In this document: positions 26,223 to 32,414 of the stretch, piece after piece
Layout: the number at the start of each line of letters is the position of its first letter
Numbering within the stretch: the first letter of the stretch is position 1
From: JANLTP01 sp031363055
GTDB lineage: Bacteria; Pseudomonadota; Gammaproteobacteria; Burkholderiales; Burkholderiaceae_E
Direction: 5' to 3'
DNA: 64,000 nt
Assembly: GCA_031363055.1 (NCBI GenBank)
Contig: JANLTP010000127.1
Coordinates: 155,295 to 219,294 of the forward strand
Position numbers and translations under genes: made by a program
The notes under the pieces: model-generated
The model's input: only the letters and a program-made list of their open reading frames with translations
What the model was told of the DNA's origin: nothing
Databases searched by the model: none

Positions 26223-26804
26223 TCAATTGCGGTCAGCACGCGCGGCGCGCGGTGCCAGCGCAGGATTGGAATCACTCGACATGTTGCCCGAGGTGCCTGA
26301 CGTACCTGAGCCTGCCGTGCCCGACATGCCTGAACCCGACGTGCCTGCGGGGCCGGATGAATTGTTCATCGTATCGCTGCCACGACCACTGCGGGGCGAT
26401 GTCCTGGTATCGCTTTGTACCGACTGGCTGGAGCCGGTGGCAGGGCGTTGGGCCGTATCGGGCGCGGCTGGCGGGCTCTGACTTTGCGAAGTCTGACCCG
26501 ATGAACTTTGACCCTGCGGGTTTTGAACCTGCGGACTCTGCACGGTGTTGGCATTTGGCCTAGGCGGGCTGGTTTGAGCACTGGGCGAGGTGCCCGTCGA
26601 CGGAGTCTGTCCTTGAGTCTGACTCGGTGTGCCGGACGGCGACTGGGTGGTGCCTGCCCCGGGTGTCGTCGGGCTCTGCACCTGTGGACTCTGCACCGTT
26701 TCAGCATTCGGTTTCGGAGGGCTGGTTTGAGCGTTAACCAGGCCGGCACTTCCAATGACAGCGAGGGCCGACGCAGTTGCTAGAAAAATCTTGCCTGAGA
26801 TCAT
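26223..26804 (-). CDS. Secreted Pro/Gln/Ser/Thr-rich low-complexity protein
   Basis: A 193-residue exported protein: signal peptide MISGKIFLATASALAVIGSAGLVNA, then almost entirely P, Q, S, T, G and N. Two near-identical blocks of about 20 residues (QTSPPKPNAETVQSPQVQ and QTSPPRPNANTVQSPQVQ) are separated by a variable linker, and a GTSG-repeat tail follows. An AGGAG ribosome site precedes the ATG. It is probably an unfolded periplasmic or surface linker protein. It is upstream of and co-directional with the L,D-transpeptidase-like gene. Confidence 0.72.
   Translation of the reverse strand: MISGKIFLATASALAVIGSAGLVNAQTSPPKPNAETVQSPQVQSPTTPGAGTTQSPSGTPSQTQGQTPSTGTSPSAQTSPPRPNANTVQSPQVQNPQGQSSSGQTSQSQSPPAAPDTAQRPATGSSQSVQSDTRTSPRSGRGSDTMNNSSGPAGTSGSGMSGTAGSGTSGTSGNMSSDSNPALAPRAARADRN
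26518..26729 (-). repeat. Duplicated ~59-bp coding block
   Basis: Positions 26518-26576 and 26671-26729 are diverged copies of one ~59-bp unit inside the low-complexity gene, encoding the repeated (K/R)PNA(E/N)TVQSPQVQ segment. The copies differ mostly at third codon positions, which suggests that the peptide, not just the DNA, is retained. Confidence 0.75.
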
Positions 26805-27109
26805 GCAATGCTCCTGATAAGAATTAAAGAACTGATTTTCCGGACGAGCCGGCCGACGCTCAGATTACGCAAAACGCCGTCGCACGGTAGTAGGGCGGGG
26901 ACGCAGACCGGTGTAGGAGGAACCCCGGTAGTCACCGACTGCTGTGATGAGTTCGCTGGCCTGTATGTTCGCTAGCATACAGACGGGCAATACAGCGCTT
27001 GATAATTTTCTTCTTGAGCGTGGCTGAAAATCCAGGAGCTGCATGACGGTTTGAATTGTTCTGCGACTCGCGCTCATACCGTTTGCTGTTTTACCTCAAG
27101 GGTTTCACC
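26805..27109. other. 305-base intergenic region with an inverted repeat
   Basis: Gap between divergent genes. The one clear element is CTGTATG (26961-26967) facing CATACAG (26976-26982) with an eight-base spacer, a plausible regulator site for either gene. A 70-codon frame on the minus strand looks spurious. No RNA gene recognised. Confidence 0.45.
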
Positions 27110-28660
27110 ATGACGTCTCGATCCAAACATTTCGTATTGCGACAGGCCGGCACGACGCTGGGCATTGGCTTGGCCATCAACCTGTTGGCTGCCTCTACAG
27201 CTCAGGCTTCAAGCCACCGCGAAGCACCTTTCATCAGTGGCCAAGCTCAGGTCGATGCAACCGATTTATATGCTTTTCGCAGTTACGAAGCGGGTCGGCA
27301 AGATTTTGTGACCATCCTAGCCAACTACCAGCCGTTTCAGGATCCGCAGGGTGGACCAAATTTCTTCATGTTCAATCCGAACGCCCTGTACGAAATACAT
27401 ATTGACAAGAACGGCGACGGGGTTGAAGACCTTACTTTTCAGTTCCGCTTCAAGAACACCTCAAAAGCAACCGCGCTCGACGTCGGCGGCAAAAAAGTGA
27501 AAATCCCGCTGATCAACAGCGGCCCGATCACCGGCATCAAATCAGCCAATTTGAATGTCCGCGAAACCTTTACGATCGACACGGTTCGCGGCGATCGGCG
27601 CAGCGGCGTGCGCACCAGCGTATACAACGCCTCCGGCGGCGCCGCTGAGTTCGACAAGCCTGTCGATAACATTGGCGACAAGGTGTTCGGCAGCGCGATC
27701 GGCTATGCGACCTATGCGGCCCAACATATTTATAACGTTACCTTGCCAGACTGTTCGGTACCGGCCCGTGTGTTTGTCGGTCAGCGCAAGGAGCCGTTCT
27801 ATATTGCCGTGGGCAAGGCGTTTGATTTCTTCAATCTGAATCCTCTCGGGCCAGAAGTGGGCGGCAATAATAACGATCTGGAAGGAAAAAATGTCAGCAC
27901 CTTGGCCATGGAAGTTCCCATTGCCTGCCTGACCGCAGGTGCCGAAACGACCATCGGTATTCACACTACCTCGAGCCTTCGTCAAGTTCGAACCCTTGAT
28001 GGTGCCCCCGCAACCGGTATCAACAATGCCGCGCGCAACGCCGGCGCGTGGACGCAGGTTTCACGACTAGGTATGCCGTTGGTTAACGAGCTCATCATTG
28101 GCATCGATGACAAGGACAAGTTCAATTCATCGAGGCCAAAGAACGATCCCGCGAACTTTGCCGACTACGTGACCAACCCGGTCTTGCCAGCCTTGATCGA
28201 ATCATTGTTTCCGGCAGCCAAGGCGCCCATCAACTTTCCTCGAACCGATTTGCTGACCGTGTTCCTGAAAGGCATCGAGGGTCTGAATCAGCCGAAAAAC
28301 GTGGTCGCCAGCGAAATGCTGAGGCTGAACACAGCAACTCCGGCGACCGCACTGGCCACGCAGAACTCGCTCGGTGTCGCGGCTGGGGATCTGGCAGGCT
28401 TCCCGAACGGACGCCGGCCAGGTGATGATGTGGTCGATCTGTCGTTGCGAGTATCGATGGGTGCACTGTGCGTGCTGACGGGCGCAAGCGATGCACTGAA
28501 AGTCGGCTGCAAACCGACCGACGCTCCGGCGGGTGGTTTGGCGCTGACCGACGGGGTTCGCAAAACGGCCGCCAACTATGCAACCACGTTTCCGTATCTG
28601 ACCACGCCCTTGCCCGGCAACTCCAATCCTGTCGCTGCCAGCGGTTCGGTTTTCCCCTGA
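27110..28660 (+). CDS. DUF4331 exported protein
   Basis: A 516-residue exported protein of the DUF4331 family. The chosen ATG at 27110 begins a signal peptide (LRQAGTTLGIGLAINLLAASTAQA) whose predicted cleavage leaves SSHREAPFISGQAQVDATDLYAF, the diagnostic start of the family. Other conserved parts are FNPNALYEIHIDKNGDGVEDLTFQFRF and the late PNGRRPGDDVVDLSLRV. The function of the family is unknown; it is predicted to lie in the periplasm or outside the cell. A short lipoprotein gene follows 17 bases later, probably in the same transcript. Confidence 0.88.
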   Translation: MTSRSKHFVLRQAGTTLGIGLAINLLAASTAQASSHREAPFISGQAQVDATDLYAFRSYEAGRQDFVTILANYQPFQDPQGGPNFFMFNPNALYEIHIDKNGDGVEDLTFQFRFKNTSKATALDVGGKKVKIPLINSGPITGIKSANLNVRETFTIDTVRGDRRSGVRTSVYNASGGAAEFDKPVDNIGDKVFGSAIGYATYAAQHIYNVTLPDCSVPARVFVGQRKEPFYIAVGKAFDFFNLNPLGPEVGGNNNDLEGKNVSTLAMEVPIACLTAGAETTIGIHTTSSLRQVRTLDGAPATGINNAARNAGAWTQVSRLGMPLVNELIIGIDDKDKFNSSRPKNDPANFADYVTNPVLPALIESLFPAAKAPINFPRTDLLTVFLKGIEGLNQPKNVVASEMLRLNTATPATALATQNSLGVAAGDLAGFPNGRRPGDDVVDLSLRVSMGALCVLTGASDALKVGCKPTDAPAGGLALTDGVRKTAANYATTFPYLTTPLPGNSNPVAASGSVFP

Positions 28661-28677
28661 TCAAAGAGGACCTTGTA

Positions 28678-28983
28678 ATGTTTAACTCAAGAATGATTAA
28701 CCTCGTAACTGGCGTGAGCACAGCACTATTGCTCGCTGCCTGCTCAGGTGGATCCGCCGGCGAAAGCGTCGCCGCTCTGGCGACTATGGCAACCGAACAA
28801 TCGAACGCTACCGCCGCGTCTGGAATTACCGCAGCAAGTGCAGCCACGACCGCGCCCCTCTCGACTCCGGGCGAGGCCTTGGCGGCTAGTTCAACCACTG
28901 ACGAAACTTCGGAACCGTTTGCATTGCCTGCGGCAGTTGCAGAGGCGCCCGACGAGACGTCAGAGCCCCGTCCTCTCAGTTAG
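28678..28983 (+). CDS. Short Ala/Thr/Ser-rich lipoprotein
   Basis: A 101-residue protein with a lipoprotein signal peptide ending LLLAAC, so Cys21 would be acylated. The mature part is low-complexity (Ala, Thr, Ser, Glu) and contains DETSEP twice (around TTDETSEPF and PDETSEPR). An AGAGGA ribosome site lies ahead of the ATG at 28678; a longer frame overlapping the DUF4331 gene is not needed. Probably co-expressed with the DUF4331 gene. Function unknown. Confidence 0.7.
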   Translation: MFNSRMINLVTGVSTALLLAACSGGSAGESVAALATMATEQSNATAASGITAASAATTAPLSTPGEALAASSTTDETSEPFALPAAVAEAPDETSEPRPLS

Positions 28984-29024
28984 CGAAATGGTTTAGCAGT
29001 AGCGTCAGGACTACTGCAACAGCC

Positions 29025-29060
29025 GACGCGCAGCGGTCAACTTTTGACCGCTGCGCCGTC
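29025..29060. terminator. Bidirectional terminator hairpin
   Basis: GCGCAGCGGTCAA (29028-29040) pairs perfectly with its complement at 29044-29056 around a three-base loop, and outer GAC/GTC bases extend the stem. It lies between the ends of two convergent genes. T-rich tracts are weak, but position and strength fit a shared terminator. Confidence 0.75.
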
Positions 29061-29719
29061 TACGAAATTTGGCGATTCAAGCTGGCCAGGTAGGCTCCGA
29101 AACCATCAGGTCGGCGGTAATCGCGGCGCGCGCTGGTTATCACACGGGGCGTTGCCGACCACGCCAGCGAGGCGCCGGTCGCCTGCAGATCCTTCACCAG
29201 GGCAACGTCTTCCGAGCAGTCCAAAGCTCGGAAACCACCCGCTTTTTCATAAGCGTGCACGCTGACCCCGAGGTTGGCACCGTGAATATGGCCATGGCCG
29301 TCGGTATCTCGATAAAGACTGGCAAAGTGTCGTTGCAATCGCTCGCCATAAGAGTGCCAGCGCCGTATTTCTACCGTGCCGCACACGGCATCGACTCCCA
29401 GCTCGAGTTGCCTGGCGATCCAGTCCGGCGCAACTATTGAATCAGCATCGGTAAAGCCCAACCATCGCGCGCCACAACGAATCGCCAGCTCGGCGCCCTT
29501 GGCACGCGCTATGCCAACATTCTGCACATTCGTGGTGACAATCCTGGCCACAAACCGCTGCGCGATGACGACGCTTTGGTCACTACAGTCATCCAGCACC
29601 ACCACCACCAGCACCGGCTCGCCACCGAGTTCCTCCGCTTGTGCCGCTCTCTTGACTGCCGCCAAACAGCTCGCCAGGTACGCTGCTTCGTTGTGGGCGG
29701 GAATAACAATGCCAATCAT
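29060..29719 (-). CDS. Family 2 glycosyltransferase
   Basis: A 219-residue GT-A fold glycosyltransferase that would transfer a sugar from a nucleotide donor. The N terminus MIGIVIPAHNEAAYLASCL is typical, followed by VVLDDCSDQ and the metal-binding FTDADSIVAPDW. A C-terminal acidic motif (LDCSEDVALVKDLQ) could supply the base. No membrane segments. The ATG at 29719 has a perfect GGAGG site seven bases ahead; the frame is open 14 codons further. Single gene; acceptor unknown. Confidence 0.87.
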   Translation of the reverse strand: MIGIVIPAHNEAAYLASCLAAVKRAAQAEELGGEPVLVVVVLDDCSDQSVVIAQRFVARIVTTNVQNVGIARAKGAELAIRCGARWLGFTDADSIVAPDWIARQLELGVDAVCGTVEIRRWHSYGERLQRHFASLYRDTDGHGHIHGANLGVSVHAYEKAGGFRALDCSEDVALVKDLQATGASLAWSATPRVITSARRDYRRPDGFGAYLASLNRQIS

Positions 29720-29920
29720 CGCGACCTCCGTGTTCCAGATTGCGAGATTAGCGGTCCTCACGCCATTGCCTTGTGGTCAACCATCCCGCGATGATGTAGG
29801 CCAATGGCGCAGCGACGGGCTGCGGTTTTTTTGCTGGCTTAATCTGATGGCGACCGCAAACGCAAATTGAAGAACAACTCGGAATCCTATGATGAACAGC
29901 ATTCGGCAATACTCATTGGC

Positions 29921-29954
29921 TACCTTGATTCATGAGCTACCTTGATTCATGAAC
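29921..29954. repeat. Tandem 17-bp duplication over a start codon
   Basis: The unit TACCTTGATTCATGAGC (29921-29937) is followed directly by a copy ending AAC (29938-29954). Each copy contains an ATG, at 29932 and 29949, and the second starts the small membrane-protein gene. Confidence 0.8.
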
Positions 29955-30179
29955 TACATCGATCTGCTGCAATGGCCCGCGATGCTGGTCACGCTTTATG
30001 CATCCTGGCTGGTAGCTTCCACGCAGGAGAGCCGCCGTAATTTGGGCTTCTGGGTTTTCCTGTCCAGCAATCTGATGTGGGCGTTATGGGGCTGGCATTC
30101 CGGTGCGATGGCGCTGATCGCGCTGCAAGTGGGTTTGGCCGCGATGAACATTCGAGGTGCCGTCAAGACCGATAAATAG
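29949..30179 (+). CDS. Small membrane protein, two to three helices
   Basis: A 76-residue hydrophobic protein: WPAMLVTLYASWLVAS, GFWVFLSSNLMWALWGW and AMALIALQVGLAAMNIRG form membrane segments, and the tail is GAVKTDK. It resembles a family of short proteobacterial inner-membrane proteins with a central LLSN-W-WGWH block; no function is known to me. The gene starts inside a tandem 17-bp repeat. Its final ~29 bases occur again at about 31480 and 32383, in both cases ending in the same KTDK-stop. Its stop abuts the convergent esterase gene. Confidence 0.75.
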   Translation: MNYIDLLQWPAMLVTLYASWLVASTQESRRNLGFWVFLSSNLMWALWGWHSGAMALIALQVGLAAMNIRGAVKTDK

Positions 30180-30183
30180 TCAT
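30155..30183 (+). repeat. 3'-end repeat, copy 1 (within the intact gene)
   Basis: Begins AGGTGCCGTCAAGAC and ends AAATAGTCAT; encodes GAVKTDK plus the stop of the small membrane-protein gene. It matches copy 2 at all but two of 29 positions. Confidence 0.8.
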
Positions 30184-31343
30184 TCCAGTCCCAACACAAA
30201 CTGCCGGCGGGCGAATGCCCAAACCATGCGAGATGCGTCCGGTCCGGTCGAATCACTGTAGGCGACTCCGCGTTTGCCGCCACTCCACGCGTGTCCCAGA
30301 CCGACAATTTCACACAGCGTCGCGACGATTCGACTGCCGCTGCGGTAGTCGGTGACGGTGGTGCTGCGCCGGCTACCGCGCCGCACGATGCGCGGCGAGC
30401 TGACTTTCACGCTCGCTGGAAGCGCCAAAGATGAGGCAGCTTCGCCACCCTGCTTGCCGTACGCCAACTGATTCGCCAATGTGGCCCAGCGCTGTGCCGC
30501 GCCGGCTCCGTTGCTGCATGCCACCACCCGGTCGGCGCTGCCTTGAATCACGAGCAGCGCAGGCAACGAGGTGGCGTCAGGCAGAACTGCCAGCGGCCCG
30601 CCGGCTCGCCGCCCGCGCATGGCTGACAAGGCGGTTGTTACTGAATGGGCCACGCCAGGCGCGACACCCGAATGCATGACAACTGCCAGCAATCGCTCCG
30701 GATGACGAGTTGCAAGCAGCGCAGCCATGCCGGCGCCTGCAGAAAACCCAGCCAGTACAATTCGCTTCGGGTCGACCGGTTGATTCACACAAGTCAGGTT
30801 GATGGCAGCCAGGATGGCATCAGATTCTCGTTGTGCCCGGCCACTGCGCGTGTCAAACCAATTCCAGCAGCCCTGCGCATTCGAAAGACGGTTCTGCTGC
30901 GGGTAAAGCACTACAAACCGCTCACGAGCCGCCAAGCGATTCATTTGACTGCAAACAGCCATCGCATGCGCATTTTGGGCGCAACCGTGCAGCATGACAA
31001 TCAAAGGCAAACGCTCGGACTTCTTCAGGTCTGGCGGCAGATACAGTTGATACTCCCGCCCATTCGCCGCGCCCGTCAGCATGCCGAGGTCAATTTTCGC
31101 GATTGCCGTTGACCGCAGCTTCGAAGCTGGCTTCGACTGCGGTTGGGCGCGAGACCGTTTGGGGCTAGACCGTTTGGGGCGAGACCGCTTACCCGTCGGC
31201 GCGGTCGATGCAGCAACACGAGCCGCCTTGACCATGGCGTCGGCGCTATTGCGCACAACCTGGCGGGCGAGCGCACCAAACGATTTTTGCAGCGAGCGGC
31301 GAAGTGTCGAGCCAAAAAGAATGTTGCGAGTACGGCGTGCCAT
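30180..31343 (-). CDS. PHB-depolymerase-family esterase
   Basis: A 387-residue alpha/beta hydrolase of the extracellular polyhydroxybutyrate depolymerase family. The core starts YQLYLPPDLKKSERLPLIVMLHGCAQ. Ser201 in LAGFSAGAGMAAL is the nucleophile, GCWNWFD is the family's aromatic motif, and GLGHAWSGG supplies the catalytic His. The first ~80 residues are basic with short (R/K)PKRS repeats and no normal signal peptide, so it may act inside the cell. The true substrate may be PHB oligomers or another ester. A relative lies at 61019-62323. It is bracketed by copies 1 and 2 of the 29-bp repeat. Confidence 0.88.
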   Translation of the reverse strand: MARRTRNILFGSTLRRSLQKSFGALARQVVRNSADAMVKAARVAASTAPTGKRSRPKRSSPKRSRAQPQSKPASKLRSTAIAKIDLGMLTGAANGREYQLYLPPDLKKSERLPLIVMLHGCAQNAHAMAVCSQMNRLAARERFVVLYPQQNRLSNAQGCWNWFDTRSGRAQRESDAILAAINLTCVNQPVDPKRIVLAGFSAGAGMAALLATRHPERLLAVVMHSGVAPGVAHSVTTALSAMRGRRAGGPLAVLPDATSLPALLVIQGSADRVVACSNGAGAAQRWATLANQLAYGKQGGEAASSLALPASVKVSSPRIVRRGSRRSTTVTDYRSGSRIVATLCEIVGLGHAWSGGKRGVAYSDSTGPDASRMVWAFARRQFVLGLE

Positions 31344-31479
31344 GGCAAATAGAGACTTTCCCGCCTCGAACTAAAGTCGACCAAGCTTGATCGTACGCGC
31401 CGGTGCTGTCGAGGTCTGTGCGACAGCGCACCGACATGCATCTGAAGGCGTGGCAAAACAGTCTTATCGCCGTCATTGC

Positions 31480-31508
31480 AGGTGCCGTCAAGACGGACAA
31501 ATAGTCAT
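31480..31508 (+). repeat. 3'-end repeat, copy 2
   Basis: Begins AGGTGCCGTCAAGAC and ends AAATAGTCAT. It reads GAVKTDK-stop in frame with an upstream 22-codon frame that starts at the ATG at 31436, which looks like the eroded tail of a second small membrane-protein gene (containing LIA ahead of GAVKTDK). Confidence 0.75.
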
Positions 31509-31551
31509 GGGCATCGCTAACGGCGCGTGGGTCAATAGCCAAGCGTTTTGC

Positions 31552-31980
31552 TCAGAAAGGATTCCTGATTCGTACCGAGCCGACCAATTGTCCGTTCGAG
31601 AAGTCCTCTGAAATAATTTCAGCGAGTCCGAAGTGTTCGGCGTAAGCCCACAAATGAGCGTCGAACCAATTCAATTGATAGGTCGCCGCACCGCGTACAG
31701 CCAATCGAACAATCGATTCGTTGGGATAAAGGATAGTGAACTGCGCGAGCATGGATTCCGCTTCGAGTAAAGCATCTTGCCTTGGCAATAGTGAATGACC
31801 GCCGAGATTGGTCATGGTCCTGGTCGTAGCACTTACAAACTCGAGAATCGCCTGATGCGGCACGCGGATCGAATCGCATTCGACGCCATCGCGCAATAGC
31901 TCCTGCGCAATCTGCTGCTTACGGGCGTCACGGTGATCAAAACGGTACACCAGTATGTTGGTGTCAATGAGTGCACTCAT
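31552..31980 (-). CDS. vapC: PIN-domain ribonuclease toxin (VapC type)
   Basis: A 142-residue PIN-domain protein. The acidic residues that bind Mg in this nuclease fold are visible: Asp5 in ALIDTNILVYRF, Glu near 46 in AILEFVSA, Asp in NWFDAHLWAYAE, and Asp in IISEDFSNGQ. VapC toxins cut specific tRNAs or rRNA and halt translation. ATG at 31980 overlaps the antitoxin stop by four bases (ATGA), the classic toxin-antitoxin arrangement. A start at 32007 would overlap the antitoxin further and is less likely. Confidence 0.9.
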   Translation of the reverse strand: MSALIDTNILVYRFDHRDARKQQIAQELLRDGVECDSIRVPHQAILEFVSATTRTMTNLGGHSLLPRQDALLEAESMLAQFTILYPNESIVRLAVRGAATYQLNWFDAHLWAYAEHFGLAEIISEDFSNGQLVGSVRIRNPF

Positions 31981-32249
31981 CGGTCGTAGAGTTCCTCGCG
32001 CACCCAACCCCGCTCGGAACTTTCGATGGGCGCGAGATCGCGTTGCCGCAACTTCTGGCGCTCCGACGCTGTATCAAACTGGCTAAGTCGCTGCGCGACC
32101 GACTGACCCGTCAAACCCGGTTTTACGAGATTGCCGCGCAGCACGCCTCCGGCCGCCTCCCAATCGATGTCGTCGCCGACTTGAATGCCGGCTCGCTCAG
32201 CGATAGGCTTCGGTATTGAGACTTGAAACTTGCTGGTTACCTTACTCAT
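31977..32249 (-). CDS. vapB: AbrB/MazE-type antitoxin (VapB)
   Basis: A 90-residue antitoxin. The N-terminal 45 residues (MSKVTSKFQVSIPKPIAERAGIQVGDDIDW) are a swapped-hairpin AbrB/SpoVT DNA-binding domain; the charged C-terminal half should wrap around the toxin's active site. It is first in the pair, coupled to vapC. Its start codon lies inside a cluster of inverted repeats, consistent with autorepression by the VapBC complex. Confidence 0.88.
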   Translation of the reverse strand: MSKVTSKFQVSIPKPIAERAGIQVGDDIDWEAAGGVLRGNLVKPGLTGQSVAQRLSQFDTASERQKLRQRDLAPIESSERGWVREELYDR

Positions 32250-32280
32250 AGTAAGAATATTATATTCCTAAATTCCTTAC
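32241..32280. promoter_or_regulatory. Probable VapBC autoregulatory operator
   Basis: Three symmetric elements overlap: CTTAC-N5-GTAAG (32241-32255) across the vapB start codon, the AT-rich palindrome GAATATTATATTC (32255-32267), and a further CTTAC at 32276-32280 pairing with GTAAG at 32251. The local AT content is far above the surroundings. Confidence 0.65.
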
Positions 32281-32382
32281 CAATCAACCACCGCCCGTCG
32301 ATATAGGCCAACAGCGAATCCGCAGACCATGATCTTGTTTTTGTCCTATCCTTACGCACCCAATGAGAGCAATGAACACTCC

Positions 32383-32411
32383 AGGTGCCATCAAAACGGA
32401 CAAATAGTCGT
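32383..32411 (+). repeat. 3'-end repeat, copy 3
   Basis: Begins AGGTGCCATCAAAACGG; reads GAIKTDK-stop. Identity with copy 1 also extends upstream (ATGAACA-TC, encoding MN ahead of the repeat), so this copy is longer than copy 2. It lies directly before the start of the large hybrid kinase. Confidence 0.75.
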
Positions 32412-32414
32412 GAT

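Noticed and set aside
26865..27077. 70-codon minus-strand frame before the DUF4331 gene
   Set aside because: No ribosome site, no domain, and it covers the probable promoter region and the inverted repeat.
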